From a virus: 64,000 nt of DNA. The DNA lies in the IMG/VR virus record IMGVR_UViG_3300023210_003077, positions 90,020 through 154,019 of that record; one strand, written 5' to 3'. Shown in pieces: positions 8,315-18,515 of this stretch. Every line of letters begins with the position of its first letter. Position 1 is the stretch's first letter. The notes under the pieces were generated by a model. That model had not been told where the DNA came from. It searched no databases and saw only the letters and a program-made list of their open reading frames with translations. A program made the translations under genes and the position numbers.

Positions 8315-10459
8315 TTAAAAATCTTCTTTCCAAACAACTCCTGCTGAAATCTTTTTGTTTTGAGCGGTAGTAACCAAAGCAGTAGTAACAGTGTAATGGC
8401 TACCAGGTCGCATTCTTATACCTAAATTACTTATATCAACAGAGGTCCCACCATCTTTTGCGACAGAACCTACCCATAGTACTCTACCTCCACTTATTGC
8501 AGTTGCGGTAATATCAGTAGATACAACAGATGTTCCAGTTGATATATCATTAGGTGTTCCCGCTCCAGTCAAAGAACCATCCTCTATTATTTTAACTACA
8601 CCAGGCTCACCTGAACCACTTGCAATACTAATACTTTGTAATAAACAAGATACTTTATTCGTTTTACTTGCGAAGGTAGCATTGTTATATAGTGTAAACA
8701 TTAGTACGTCAGTTGTATTATTAGTATCTTCTATGTTTGTGAATCCATTAACAGGACCAGTTGGTAAGTTATTTCCTTCCACGAAACTTGACATATCAGC
8801 AACTTTCATTACATAATTGTTGGCATCTGATGTTCCTACTTTGAAAACTTCTGCTCTTAATGCAAAAGTTGGATTGTAGGCGGATGGAGCATCCAATATA
8901 TTTGCAAGATGCAATACGTGAACTAATATCATTCTTCCTGTTACATCGCTTTCAATAGAAAAGTTAATACAACCAAACCCGCTTCCATAACTAATTTGGT
9001 AAACATTACCTAGTGTTGGGTCTAATAACATTCCTGATGGATTATCCACACTTCCTGTGCCGTCCATCACATCATTATTCCATAAGGTCTGTACTACGTT
9101 AGTCTGGTTAGCAGGAGGTGTATCAACTGCTCCGTTTGTTCTATACGATATATTCATAACTGAACCTATTAGAGCAAAACCATATCCATCATTTGCATCT
9201 CCTACTCCCATTCCTTGAATGCTTGTTGGTCCATTTGATGAGTTTGTAAACAAGACTGAAAATCTTGCTAACGATCCTTGTCCTGCTCTAAATGTAATAG
9301 TTTCTTTACTTTCTAATGCTGCTGATTCTACTGCGGTTTGATCTACGCTTGTAGAAAGAACAGCCATATTATCACCTTGTGTAACTGTTCCACTTCCTCC
9401 TAAAATAGTAGTTACTATATCTGCATTAATATTATATGGAAAACTTAATTGAGATACTGGAGTAAGTTGTGCTACTTGAACTTCATCATAAGAGGTATTA
9501 GGATTTGTAACGTTTACTTCTAAATGACCTTTAGTATCTATTGGGACATTTTCAAAATTACCTGCATCATTCTGACCAACTATAACTGACTTAGTTACAT
9601 TAGAAAGAGTGCCATCTTTAATTGGTAAATTAACAGGTAATGCTATTGTTTGTTGTGGTGATGTTTCATTCTTAATACTCATGACAAATGAACTTTGAGG
9701 GGTGGATCCGTTGATATACTGAACTCTAAAATATTTAGTTGAAGCTGGTATCATATACACAAGTCCTTGTGGATTTGATGCTGTTAAATATGTAAAACTT
9801 ATTACTCTTTCATCAGTAACACCATCACTCGAATGTATAATTTTAAGTCCATCTGCGGCTGAATCTTGATCCGATTTCATAAAAATAGAAGTTGAAGCAT
9901 AACCACTAGTGTCGGTGAATGTTCCGCTAAATGTTGCTCCTGCACCAAGAGGTGCAACTGATGAATTTACATCACTTATTCCTCCGCTTGGAGTATTTGT
10001 AAAAACAGCATTTGGGTCTTGTCCTACTGTTATACTTCTATTTAGGGTAGTAACCATCGCGGGGGCAATAAAAGCGCCCGTTGTTAATAACTGAGGAGAT
10101 ATTGCAGTTGTTAAAAGCTTAGTAGTATAATAAAAATCTGTTTGTGTTACTCCACCGTTATTTGTAAACTCATATTTTATAAAGTTCGCAAAAGCAGGTG
10201 CGGCAAAGAATTGATAACCCCCACTTGCAGTATAAGGAATTGATATAGTTCTAACAACATCTGTAAAAGCTGAATCTTCACAAAATGAAATATCAATATT
10301 ACCATCGTGAGAGGCTAATATCTCTGTTTGAACTTGTGAACAACCATTTACATCTCCATCCCAATCTACATCAGATGAAGTGTAAGTCGCTCCATTTGCT
10401 AAAAGTGCGGTAGTTTTAAATGCAGTTACTTCTGCTTCTAATGGTGGTGTATAACTCAT
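8315..10459 (-). CDS. Large virion surface or tail fibre protein
   Basis: This 714-residue protein is rich in Thr, Ser, Asn, Gly and Val, with no catalytic motif, signal peptide or membrane segment. It contains repeated segments of the form SITVGQDPNAVFTN and SVIVGQNDAGNFEN (roughly residues 140-155 and 290-305), suggesting duplicated beta domains. The N-terminus (MSYTPPLEAEVTAF) could be the attachment end. It is the most downstream of five consecutive minus-strand fibre-like genes, so a host-recognition or fibre role is likely. No family is recognised. Confidence 0.55.
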   Translation of the reverse strand: MSYTPPLEAEVTAFKTTALLANGATYTSSDVDWDGDVNGCSQVQTEILASHDGNIDISFCEDSAFTDVVRTISIPYTASGGYQFFAAPAFANFIKYEFTNNGGVTQTDFYYTTKLLTTAISPQLLTTGAFIAPAMVTTLNRSITVGQDPNAVFTNTPSGGISDVNSSVAPLGAGATFSGTFTDTSGYASTSIFMKSDQDSAADGLKIIHSSDGVTDERVISFTYLTASNPQGLVYMIPASTKYFRVQYINGSTPQSSFVMSIKNETSPQQTIALPVNLPIKDGTLSNVTKSVIVGQNDAGNFENVPIDTKGHLEVNVTNPNTSYDEVQVAQLTPVSQLSFPYNINADIVTTILGGSGTVTQGDNMAVLSTSVDQTAVESAALESKETITFRAGQGSLARFSVLFTNSSNGPTSIQGMGVGDANDGYGFALIGSVMNISYRTNGAVDTPPANQTNVVQTLWNNDVMDGTGSVDNPSGMLLDPTLGNVYQISYGSGFGCINFSIESDVTGRMILVHVLHLANILDAPSAYNPTFALRAEVFKVGTSDANNYVMKVADMSSFVEGNNLPTGPVNGFTNIEDTNNTTDVLMFTLYNNATFASKTNKVSCLLQSISIASGSGEPGVVKIIEDGSLTGAGTPNDISTGTSVVSTDITATAISGGRVLWVGSVAKDGGTSVDISNLGIRMRPGSHYTVTTALVTTAQNKKISAGVVWKEDF

Positions 10460-10489
10460 GTCTTATATATTTATTTTTATTCTTCTTGT

Positions 10490-11281
10490 TTATATGATGA
10501 TCCAATTTGCACCATCTGATTGTACTGTTCTACTTGTATATTGAGTTGACAAAGTAATAGTTGTGGAACCGTTTATTGTCTCACCACTATTACCTTTTAA
10601 TGTTATTATCCCTGTACCACTGTTTACGAGTGTATAGGTTACGCCTTGAATACCTACTGATGTTGGTAAGTTTACTATAAATGTACCAGCAGTAGCGTTA
10701 ATAGTTTCTTGTGCTGTTGAAAAAGTATCACCTGAACTCACATTTCTTAATGTAAAAGATACTGTTGCTCCGCCTCCTCCTGCTGGAACAGACCAAGTAT
10801 TATCACCTCGTAAGAATGTAGTAGAATCCGGTGTACCAGTAGCAGATAATGTAGAAGTGATATCAGGAACATTTACTGTACCTACATTTTGTAAGCTTAC
10901 AAATGTGCTACTTCCTACCGTTAAGCTTTTAAGAGCAACATTCCAAACATTATCTCCTCCTAAAAAAGTAGTAGTGTCAGATGTACCACTAGCTGAAAGC
11001 ATTGGTATATCTACGGATCCTGCTGCAATAGTCAATGCGGTATCTCCTGTAACATCACCAGTATGAGTAGCATTAGTTACTTTAGCTGTGTTCGCTGCTA
11101 CATCAGTAGCTATATCTATACCATTTATTATACCAGATGTTACTAAATTACCATTTATCGAAAAGGTACCTTGATCCCAATTTAAATTATTATAATCTTC
11201 ACTAACTACACTATTAGTACCTAAGAAAAGTACTGAACCTTGTGAAGCACCTTTTATTTGTTTAATATTCTGTTGAGCCAT
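10490..11281 (-). CDS. Short tail fibre protein with repeats
   Basis: This 263-residue protein carries tandem segments SASGTSDTTTFLGGDNVW and SATGTPDSTTFLRGDNTW (about residues 95-112 and 143-160). The 'TFLRGDxxW' repeat is widespread in phage tail fibres and in Bacteroidota surface proteins. A Gly-rich hinge (GGGG near 168) leads to a C-terminal beta domain ending in SRTVQSDGANWIII, a typical trimeric fibre end. It belongs to the minus-strand fibre cassette and has its own upstream TATATATTAAA element. It may be a fibre tip or adaptor. Confidence 0.6.
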   Translation of the reverse strand: MAQQNIKQIKGASQGSVLFLGTNSVVSEDYNNLNWDQGTFSINGNLVTSGIINGIDIATDVAANTAKVTNATHTGDVTGDTALTIAAGSVDIPMLSASGTSDTTTFLGGDNVWNVALKSLTVGSSTFVSLQNVGTVNVPDITSTLSATGTPDSTTFLRGDNTWSVPAGGGGATVSFTLRNVSSGDTFSTAQETINATAGTFIVNLPTSVGIQGVTYTLVNSGTGIITLKGNSGETINGSTTITLSTQYTSRTVQSDGANWIII

Positions 11282-11310
11282 TTAATGGATTTAATATTTT
11301 TATCTAGTCT

Positions 11311-11321
11311 TATATATTAAA
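11311..11321 (-). promoter_or_regulatory. TTTAATATATA promoter-type element
   Basis: Exact 11-mer about 30 nt upstream of the short fibre gene, in its orientation. Confidence 0.45.
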
Positions 11322-11350
11322 ACAGGATACTCTATTTTAAAAATGTACAT

Positions 11351-11382
11351 AAAAAAAGGAGTGAATTTCTTCACTCCTTTTT
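11351..11382 (-). terminator. Terminator after the long fibre gene
   Basis: The stem AAGGAGTGAA/TTCACTCCTT, with flanking A and T runs, sits 20 nt past the stop of the 1062-residue fibre gene. Confidence 0.8.
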
Positions 11383-11402
11383 GATTAATTAATTATTAAT
11401 TA

Positions 11403-14400
11403 TTATGTTTCGTAAGAAAGAGAAATTGTATCAGTAGTTGTTAAGTTAAATCCAGCAATTGCCCCATTCCAATAAAGAACATCAGTAGCAACTATAAGAC
11501 TTATTGCTCTAGTTGTTGTATTACCAGAATCTCTAAAGTAACAATCTTTGGTTGTGTTATTATCACCCAAGTTTTGTAATTGTCCATTAACAAATACTTG
11601 TACTCTTGAATATTTAGATGGTGGGTTCGCGATAGCAATTTGTGTACTAACATTATCAGTGTTTGGTGTAGTTAATACAGAAGTTTCATTCATTTGATTA
11701 TAAACTGGTTGAGCTGTTGTACCAATTGCTTCTAATTGACCACTTGCATTAACTGTTATAGTTGTACCATCAGTTTCAACTTGTAAAGTGCTGTTGTTAT
11801 CAACAATAACTCCTGAGAATGTTAAACCACCTTGTGCGGTAATATCAGCATCCATCTGTAAGAATCCAGAATTACCACCTCCACTTAAACCAGATCCGGC
11901 TGTAACTCCCGTAATATCTCCTTGTGCAGAAGCAACTAATTCACCATCTATAATTGTTATTGTACTATTATCAACAGATACTTCAATTTGGCCACTAGAG
12001 AATGTTAAACCTCCATTAGATAATAAGTCAGCTTCAACAACATCAGAATTGATTGTTAAACCATTTCCAGTATTTACGTCAAGAACTACACCATTTGCAG
12101 TTAAACCATTTCCTTGTAAGTTAGTATTTATTATCGTATAATTAAAGTTAGCCTCATCAACTACTATATCATCACTAGAGAATGTTAAACCACCATCAAC
12201 TCCAAGATTAACATCTAAAGTAACAAATCCAGAATCACCTCCTCCACTTAAACCAGCACCAGCAGTAACTCCTTGTATATCACCCAATGTAGTAGCGACT
12301 AATTCACCATTTACAATTTGAATTGTTGTATTATCAACATCAACATTAATAACTCCACCCGATTGTGTTAAACCATTACCAGTGATTGAAACAAAATCAA
12401 TTGCCACATCATCAACATTTACTGTAATACCAGTTCCTTGACCAACATTAATAACACCGGCACTTGCTGTTAATCCAGCACCTTGTGTTGATTCAGCAAT
12501 TTCTGTTAAATCAGCAGATAGTGCATTACCAGTTTTTGTTAATCCTGTACCAGCTTCTTGTATAAATGCTGATTCTGATCCAGAAACACCACCAACAAAA
12601 TACCCAGTTGATTCTTCGTGTAAAAATGTAGAATATGTACCATCACCTAAGTTAATTTCGATACCTGAATAAGGTACTGCTGATGGAGAACCACTATAAG
12701 TAGCGTTCAATGTAATAGTATTATCAACTACATAAAGATTTTCTGTATTTACATAAGTTGCTGTTCCAGCAATTGTTAAGTTTCCTGATACGATAACCGA
12801 ATCAGCAAATGTTCTATCTCCTGTAATAGTATTTTTTAATCTAATAACATCAGTTACTATCTCCATAGAGTCAGCATTAACATTAACATCTAAAGTAACA
12901 ACTCCTTGAGTACCACCTCCACTTAAACCAGCACCAGCAGTAACTTCATCGATATCTGATCCAGTAACTATTGAAATAGCATCATCAACATATTCTTTAT
13001 CAACTAAAGAACGATCAGTATAGTTAGATGAGTAATCAGCTTGATACTTTAAACCTGTTAGATTTAAAGTATCACCTACTAACATCTGAGTTGCCAATAT
13101 GTTAATTGATGATTGTCCTCCAGGTGCATCTACGCCTAAAGTACCTTGTTCTTTATTTATATTTAAAAATCCTAAATTACTACTATCACTCGCGCCGATG
13201 ATATAAACTGAGTCTGCTTCCACTTGTAAATCATCAACTCTATTAGTCGAAGGTTCCGAAATACCATTATCAATATCAGAACCAATAGAAAGTGTACTAA
13301 ATGTACCAGATTTATCCGCTAGGTTCTGATTTTTCATCAAAGTGTATGAATCAGCCACATTTGTTATATCTAAAACATTACCATCAGTATCTATTGTTGT
13401 TGTCTTATCTAATGTACCACCTAATTCAACATCATCGCCATCTAAATTTAAACCATTAGAAACATTAACAGATAATGAAACCGCTCCTGACGAACCACCA
13501 CCAGTTAATCCGGCTCCAGCAGTAACTGCTGATATGTCTCCTGCGTTAAGAACCCAATCAAATCCTGTTCCGTTTGATAGTAAAGAATAACCAGCAGTTG
13601 CTCCACCACTAGCATCAAGTTTAACAGTTCCTAACGAACCATCAACTACTTCAGCAGTAATATCGGACCCAGGTGTTACTGAGAATGTGACTGTTATACC
13701 ATCCACAAAATTCGCATCTGTAAAGATAGCTGTTTCTGAAGCGGATGTAAAATCATTTACTTGAGATGCCGTTATATCAATCGTAACATCACTCGCTGAT
13801 GTTAATCTACCTTGTTGATCTACTGTAAATGTTGGTATTGTATCATCAGCACCATAAGTAGTAGGAGTAACGGATGTATCTTCAAGAAAAACTTCTGTTG
13901 ATGATGCTGATAATCCTGTTCCAGATCCAACATTTAATGTGTTACCGGTTTTTGTTAATCCAGATCCAGCTTGTACAACACCAGCAGATGAGAATTGAGT
14001 CCAAATAATTGGAGTTGTTCCTATTGTAGCTGTGCTATTAGGAGAGGAAACAACCCATCCTGTATCAGCATATAAACTACCTTCCGTAACGAATGAATAT
14101 TCACCACCATCAACCTCTTGAGATGGAGAACCATCAAAGTCAGTAGATCTTGTAAGTACTGTCAAACTAGTAACATCATAAATACCATTCACAAATGTGT
14201 CTGTGTTAGAATTTATAATAACTCTTGTTAGTGGTGAGGTTACAGATAGTGTAACACCATCAAAATCAAGACTATTAACGTTTGTAAATGTTAATGTAGC
14301 TCCAACTCCAGAAGCACCATTATTATATACATATCCTGTCTCTGATGCAACGTCATCCTCATAAATAGCAGTAGAAGATTCTTTTGGATTTAATCCAGAT

Positions 14401-14591
14401 GAAACAGAATCAACATAATTTTTATTAACAACATCTAATCCATCTAAAATATTATCATCGGATGTTCTTAAAAAAGCACCCGTAGAAAAACTCATTGTTG
14501 CAGAAGTGAAAGTAACTAAACCACTGGATCCATTTAATTTATCTAATGAGAGTGAGTTATCTCTCATTTGCTTACCATCTAATAATGCCAT
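11403..14591 (-). CDS. Long tail fibre protein with glycine-rich repeats
   Basis: At 1062 residues this is the largest complete gene here. The start MALLDGKQMRDNSLSLDKLNG has the look of fibre attachment segments. The body holds at least four copies of a repeat of the form VTAGAGLSGGGxxGxVTLDVN, and many NGLTxxxxxIxVD units that suggest a long beta-structured shaft. The last ~90 residues (from YSRVQVFVNGQLQNLG) are clearly related to the C-terminus of the upstream gene 14670-16292, so the two fibres share a tip or chaperone-type domain. It probably mediates adsorption. Antisense ORFs inside it are composition artefacts. Confidence 0.7.
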   Translation of the reverse strand: MALLDGKQMRDNSLSLDKLNGSSGLVTFTSATMSFSTGAFLRTSDDNILDGLDVVNKNYVDSVSSGLNPKESSTAIYEDDVASETGYVYNNGASGVGATLTFTNVNSLDFDGVTLSVTSPLTRVIINSNTDTFVNGIYDVTSLTVLTRSTDFDGSPSQEVDGGEYSFVTEGSLYADTGWVVSSPNSTATIGTTPIIWTQFSSAGVVQAGSGLTKTGNTLNVGSGTGLSASSTEVFLEDTSVTPTTYGADDTIPTFTVDQQGRLTSASDVTIDITASQVNDFTSASETAIFTDANFVDGITVTFSVTPGSDITAEVVDGSLGTVKLDASGGATAGYSLLSNGTGFDWVLNAGDISAVTAGAGLTGGGSSGAVSLSVNVSNGLNLDGDDVELGGTLDKTTTIDTDGNVLDITNVADSYTLMKNQNLADKSGTFSTLSIGSDIDNGISEPSTNRVDDLQVEADSVYIIGASDSSNLGFLNINKEQGTLGVDAPGGQSSINILATQMLVGDTLNLTGLKYQADYSSNYTDRSLVDKEYVDDAISIVTGSDIDEVTAGAGLSGGGTQGVVTLDVNVNADSMEIVTDVIRLKNTITGDRTFADSVIVSGNLTIAGTATYVNTENLYVVDNTITLNATYSGSPSAVPYSGIEINLGDGTYSTFLHEESTGYFVGGVSGSESAFIQEAGTGLTKTGNALSADLTEIAESTQGAGLTASAGVINVGQGTGITVNVDDVAIDFVSITGNGLTQSGGVINVDVDNTTIQIVNGELVATTLGDIQGVTAGAGLSGGGDSGFVTLDVNLGVDGGLTFSSDDIVVDEANFNYTIINTNLQGNGLTANGVVLDVNTGNGLTINSDVVEADLLSNGGLTFSSGQIEVSVDNSTITIIDGELVASAQGDITGVTAGSGLSGGGNSGFLQMDADITAQGGLTFSGVIVDNNSTLQVETDGTTITVNASGQLEAIGTTAQPVYNQMNETSVLTTPNTDNVSTQIAIANPPSKYSRVQVFVNGQLQNLGDNNTTKDCYFRDSGNTTTRAISLIVATDVLYWNGAIAGFNLTTTDTISLSYET

Positions 14592-14616
14592 TCTTCATTT
14601 TTAATTTTTCTTAGAT

Positions 14617-14627
14617 TATATATTAAA
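14617..14627 (-). promoter_or_regulatory. TTTAATATATA promoter-type element
   Basis: Exact 11-mer 25 nt upstream of the long fibre gene, in its orientation. Confidence 0.5.
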
Positions 14628-14669
14628 TATGAAACTTAATTATATATCTATGTTTTGTTTATTCTCAAT

Positions 14670-16292
14670 TTATTCTTGATAAAATAATGAAATCCTCCAA
14701 GTAGTGAATAAATCCATTCCAACTACAACTCCATTCCAATATAATTCGTCACCTATCTGTACATTATTAGGTGAAGTTGATGTTTTAGCAGTTGTTCCAC
14801 CATCATCACTAAAATAACATGGAACGCTAGAAGTTGTACCAAAACCAACTTGAAATTCTTGACCATTTATAAAAACACCAACATAAGAATTTACAAGAGG
14901 TGTATTTGATATAACCAATCCAGTAGGTGAACCGTCACCACTAGTATTAGTACTCATTACATAACTTTTATCAGAATACGATAAAGCTCCTCCTCCTCCG
15001 CCTTTCCAGTTAAATAATCCTGATTCATCAACAGATAATACATATCCAGCAGTTGCTCCACCGGAAGATCCAGTGTTTAAGTGTGAAGCCGTTAGTGAAT
15101 CATTTTTAATGAAAGCTGATACCGAGGGACCAAGTGGTGCTACAAAAATATCAAAATCTATCGTGTCTGTATCAGAATATGATGTTACTGATGGGGTTGA
15201 TCCAGTTCCAGAGTCAAAACTAATAAATGATAAGGATCCAAAATTGGAAAAAGTTCCAGTGTTAATAAGTGAACCATTAGCGATAACAACTTGTCCGTAA
15301 TTTTCCATCCAACCATCAATGGTTAAATCTCCATAAACCCAATATTGATAATATTGAGGAACAACTATATAATCAGTAGGTTCTATATAATATTTAACAT
15401 TAAATAAATCATCATTTGAAGGTTTGTTTAATTGAAAATATGTACCATCATAAACTAAACTATAAACAATGTCTGTTTTTATATCAAATGGGTTTAAGTT
15501 TATAACACCACCCGATGTTGATTTTTTTATTAAAACATTACCCAATCCATTTACATCCAATGAAGCTGTTACTCCGGAATTAACTGTATCAAATTTGGTA
15601 AGGAATAACATATCTTTTATATATCCTGAAAATTCAGGATCAGATGTTGTTGAATAACTAAACCCTCCGGTGAAATTAGCATCTATTGATCTAACTTGTC
15701 CTAATTTTTCCTTTTCCCAAGTTCCATTCGGATAATTATTTAATCCACCATCCGTTTCATATTTATAAATGGAATTATCTTCATCATCTACCCTAACAGA
15801 CATACCCTCAGTTGGATATGTGATATCCCAAGACATTAAAGCTGAATTCCACTCAGCTACAAATCCAGGAGATATAACTGACCAATTAGTACCAGAAACG
15901 ACATCGGTGGGTTTAGTACCTACTAAATATCTATCACCACTTGTTGGTGACCCGGGCCCTATCGTTGGCTCAGTTAACAAAACTGAAAACACAGAATCAA
16001 CCCATTCGCTTCCACCACCTCCACCAGATCCACTAAATTCAATCCAATTAGAGTTGTTCATTATATCAGTATCCGCATAATTATACTCTAATTGATATGT
16101 TTTTTTATCATTGATAATGTAACACATCATACCCCATTCTCTTCTCTCAAATATAGTATCATCTCTATCACCACTTGATACCACTGTATGTAATCCACCT
16201 TTTATCTCACTAGAAAAAGCTGACGCAATTGGATCTAATGAATCATTGGGTCTGATTGCTGATGAAACTAATGTACCTATGTTTTGTGCCAT
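14670..16292 (-). CDS. Tail fibre protein sharing its C-terminus with the long fibre
   Basis: A 540-residue protein. The first ~90 residues end in a SGSGGGGGSEW hinge, followed by a segment (TEPTIGPGSPTSGDRYLVG, ~108-126) of the kind found in phage fibre and lyase-like surface proteins. The C-terminal ~90 residues (YVGVFINGQEFQVG through ELYWNGVVVGMDL) align with the end of the 11403-14591 fibre, including a Cys-Tyr-Phe and a YWNG motif. It is likely a fibre of the same complex, or an alternative receptor-binding protein. A TATATATTTA-type element lies about 5 nt upstream. Confidence 0.6.
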   Translation of the reverse strand: MAQNIGTLVSSAIRPNDSLDPIASAFSSEIKGGLHTVVSSGDRDDTIFERREWGMMCYIINDKKTYQLEYNYADTDIMNNSNWIEFSGSGGGGGSEWVDSVFSVLLTEPTIGPGSPTSGDRYLVGTKPTDVVSGTNWSVISPGFVAEWNSALMSWDITYPTEGMSVRVDDEDNSIYKYETDGGLNNYPNGTWEKEKLGQVRSIDANFTGGFSYSTTSDPEFSGYIKDMLFLTKFDTVNSGVTASLDVNGLGNVLIKKSTSGGVINLNPFDIKTDIVYSLVYDGTYFQLNKPSNDDLFNVKYYIEPTDYIVVPQYYQYWVYGDLTIDGWMENYGQVVIANGSLINTGTFSNFGSLSFISFDSGTGSTPSVTSYSDTDTIDFDIFVAPLGPSVSAFIKNDSLTASHLNTGSSGGATAGYVLSVDESGLFNWKGGGGGALSYSDKSYVMSTNTSGDGSPTGLVISNTPLVNSYVGVFINGQEFQVGFGTTSSVPCYFSDDGGTTAKTSTSPNNVQIGDELYWNGVVVGMDLFTTWRISLFYQE

Positions 16293-16303
16293 ATTCTATA
16301 TAT

Positions 16304-17335
16304 TTAACTTATTATTATATTTAATGGTGAGTTTTGTAATGTATTACTAACCCACACTTCATAATTTGTGCCACTAAATCCATTTGAGTTTACAAAAGCT
16401 GACGCGGTCCTAACTCTCGTAAATGCCGTATTAGGCAATCCATTAACACTAAATGATGGTATCAACGCACCACTCACATTACTAGGCCAAGCAAATATTA
16501 AATATTTACCATCACCATCTATTCCCGTATATGTTTTATTTTTACTAATTGCTAATTCACTACCTAACATAGACCCATTTGCATTTGCTCCAGTCAATGA
16601 CTTTATAGCAGTATCGGTACAAAGTGATGCTACTATTGACTGTGATCCTGGATTTGTAGTTAGATTTGGATTATCAATAGAAGCAAGGTCAATATATCCC
16701 CAAAATATTCTATTTTTCCATGTTAATGTATAATTTGAATTTGTAGTAGATGTACCATCATAAGCAGACATAGCAAATACATTAGTTTCAGTAACTCCGG
16801 GTGTTAAGCTATGTGTACCAGTTGAATCTGTTTTTGTACCAACTTGTGAATTACCGGTGGGTATTTGAGCAACACCATCAACAGTTATAACTGTAATTGG
16901 ATCACTATTTTTCACAACAGACCAATTCAATGTTACCGCTAAAGGTGTACCAAATTCTCTTGATAAAGATGATGGTGAAAATCCAGAACTTGGTCCAACA
17001 TATGGATAAAGTAATTGATCCCACATATCTTGCATATTAGTTGGTGTCGGAAACGAAGTTCCTGATGGTATACCACCAACTGTAATTGGTGTAGATTCTG
17101 TATTTTGGAAAAAAGAAGATGCCGAACCCGCAGAAGCTGCTATTACCTCAACAGTATCAATTCTATCCCATAAAGTGTAAACAGAATCTCTAATATTCTT
17201 AGCTACTATTAAGTTAGCCGTATTATCAGGCATACGAATAAGTAAATCATCCAAATCAGACCAACTCTCAGCCGAAGCGCTACCTCCATAAGGAGGACCT
17301 CCACCAGGAGGACTATATGTACCAGTGACAGACAT
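16304..17335 (-). CDS. Baseplate or fibre-associated virion protein
   Basis: A 343-residue protein. The N-terminus is Pro/Gly-rich (TYSPPGGGPPYGGSAS) and a Trp-containing helix (ESWSDLDDLLIRMPDN) follows. The central part (LSREFGTPLAVTLNWSV and following) has an Ig-like beta-sandwich look, and the end is beta-rich. It is the first gene of the minus-strand fibre cassette and has its own TATATATTAAA element. Position suggests a fibre-proximal or structural connector role; no family is recognised. Confidence 0.5.
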   Translation of the reverse strand: MSVTGTYSPPGGGPPYGGSASAESWSDLDDLLIRMPDNTANLIVAKNIRDSVYTLWDRIDTVEVIAASAGSASSFFQNTESTPITVGGIPSGTSFPTPTNMQDMWDQLLYPYVGPSSGFSPSSLSREFGTPLAVTLNWSVVKNSDPITVITVDGVAQIPTGNSQVGTKTDSTGTHSLTPGVTETNVFAMSAYDGTSTTNSNYTLTWKNRIFWGYIDLASIDNPNLTTNPGSQSIVASLCTDTAIKSLTGANANGSMLGSELAISKNKTYTGIDGDGKYLIFAWPSNVSGALIPSFSVNGLPNTAFTRVRTASAFVNSNGFSGTNYEVWVSNTLQNSPLNIIIS

Positions 17336-17356
17336 AAAATACTAATTTCTTTCTTT

Positions 17357-17367
17357 TATATATTAAA
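17357..17367 (-). promoter_or_regulatory. TTTAATATATA promoter-type element
   Basis: Exact 11-mer 21 nt upstream of the first fibre-cassette gene, in its orientation. Confidence 0.5.
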
Positions 17368-17446
17368 TTTTAAATCTATTAATGGTATATTAAGATAAAT
17401 ATAAATACGAAATTATAGTTAAAGTGGTATCATGATGTTACATGTT

Positions 17447-18157
17447 TTACATAGACCATAGTAAAAATCCATTTAATTCACCATCAAACTGACATTCTTC
17501 ACCTAAACAATCAGTAATAACCTTTGTTGAAAATTCTTTATTAAAAATTGAATTCATTTTATCTTCAAAATTTTCTTTTTTAATCAAATCAGAAAGATCA
17601 ATAGAAATTGAATCAGTTAATTCAACTTTATTTTTAGACAATTCATCAAATAAATGGTCTATCATATTACTTACTATTAAATCAATATCCTCTTTTGAAT
17701 AAATGACAATATTGGAACCATCATTTCCCCAAGAAGAAATTTTAAATAAATGTTTATCAGAATCAACAACATCTATTTCACCTAAATTAGTATCGTGATA
17801 ATCAGCTATTATTTTTTCCATTTTAATATCAGCCTTCTCAATACCTTTATAAAGACATTGTTTTAATGATTGTATTTTAAATTCAGCAGATTCTAAGAAC
17901 TTGTGATTCTCAAATGTAAGAACACCATCAGACTCCATACTGAACCTATCATCAATTATATCAGTTAGTATAGTACCAGCACCTTTAATATCACCTAATT
18001 TATTTCTTTCTAGAAATCTATTAAACCTACTAGAACCAGGAGAAAGATACTTTTTCAATTTAGCAGGACGTATTTTCCACTTATCGATATACTCATCAAC
18101 AAGCTCATTCATTATTTGATAATACTTATTAGCATCTTCTCTGTTATTAATTGACAT
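17447..18157 (-). CDS. Hypothetical protein
   Basis: This 236-residue charged protein starts MSINNREDANKYYQIM. It is mostly helical with no recognised domain, signal peptide or membrane segment. Its start overlaps the stop of the zinc-ribbon gene upstream by 11 nt, so the two are likely translated together. Nothing in it identifies a function. Confidence 0.55.
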   Translation of the reverse strand: MSINNREDANKYYQIMNELVDEYIDKWKIRPAKLKKYLSPGSSRFNRFLERNKLGDIKGAGTILTDIIDDRFSMESDGVLTFENHKFLESAEFKIQSLKQCLYKGIEKADIKMEKIIADYHDTNLGEIDVVDSDKHLFKISSWGNDGSNIVIYSKEDIDLIVSNMIDHLFDELSKNKVELTDSISIDLSDLIKKENFEDKMNSIFNKEFSTKVITDCLGEECQFDGELNGFLLWSM

Positions 18158-18467
18158 ACTTTTTCTTCTCTTTTGCTTTTAATGATAATAAATTAACAAA
18201 TTTATCTTTACTATCTTCCCTCTCACTTCTCAAATCTTCTACTTCATCATCCTCTAACCTTGACTCAACCATATCATAGTAACCATCTTCATCCAATTCT
18301 TTAATGTTACCCGTATCACAAAATCTACACTTAACACAAGGATCATTAAATGATTCCCAAAGAGCATTACAAACATTGCAATTATAATACATTGTTAAGT
18401 CTGATTTAGATGATATTGGTAAAGTATTACTAAAATCGAAAGATTCGTATTTTTTAATATGATTCAT
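18147..18467 (-). CDS. Zinc-ribbon protein with MNHIKKYESF start motif
   Basis: The ATG at 18467 is preferred over a Met 7 codons upstream because it gives the shared start MNHIKKYESFDFSN. The 106-residue product has cysteines C30, C33, C44, C47 and C50. The pairs CNVC and CVKC/CRFC form a rubredoxin-like zinc ribbon, probably for nucleic acid or protein binding. The C-terminal half is highly charged and helical (LEDDEVEDLRSEREDSKDK). A candidate packaged internal protein by start motif; its role is unknown. Confidence 0.6.
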   Translation of the reverse strand: MNHIKKYESFDFSNTLPISSKSDLTMYYNCNVCNALWESFNDPCVKCRFCDTGNIKELDEDGYYDMVESRLEDDEVEDLRSEREDSKDKFVNLLSLKAKEKKKYVN

Positions 18468-18515
18468 AACACTATATATAAAAAACAAAAATTATAATTT
18501 AACTATAAACATAAT

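Noticed and set aside
11788-14000. Plus-strand ORFs inside the fibre genes (e.g. 11788-12141, 13342-13590, 9909-10094, 15769-16080)
   Set aside because: They are antisense to long, repetitive fibre genes and mirror their codon pattern; no start context, promoter or protein-like composition.
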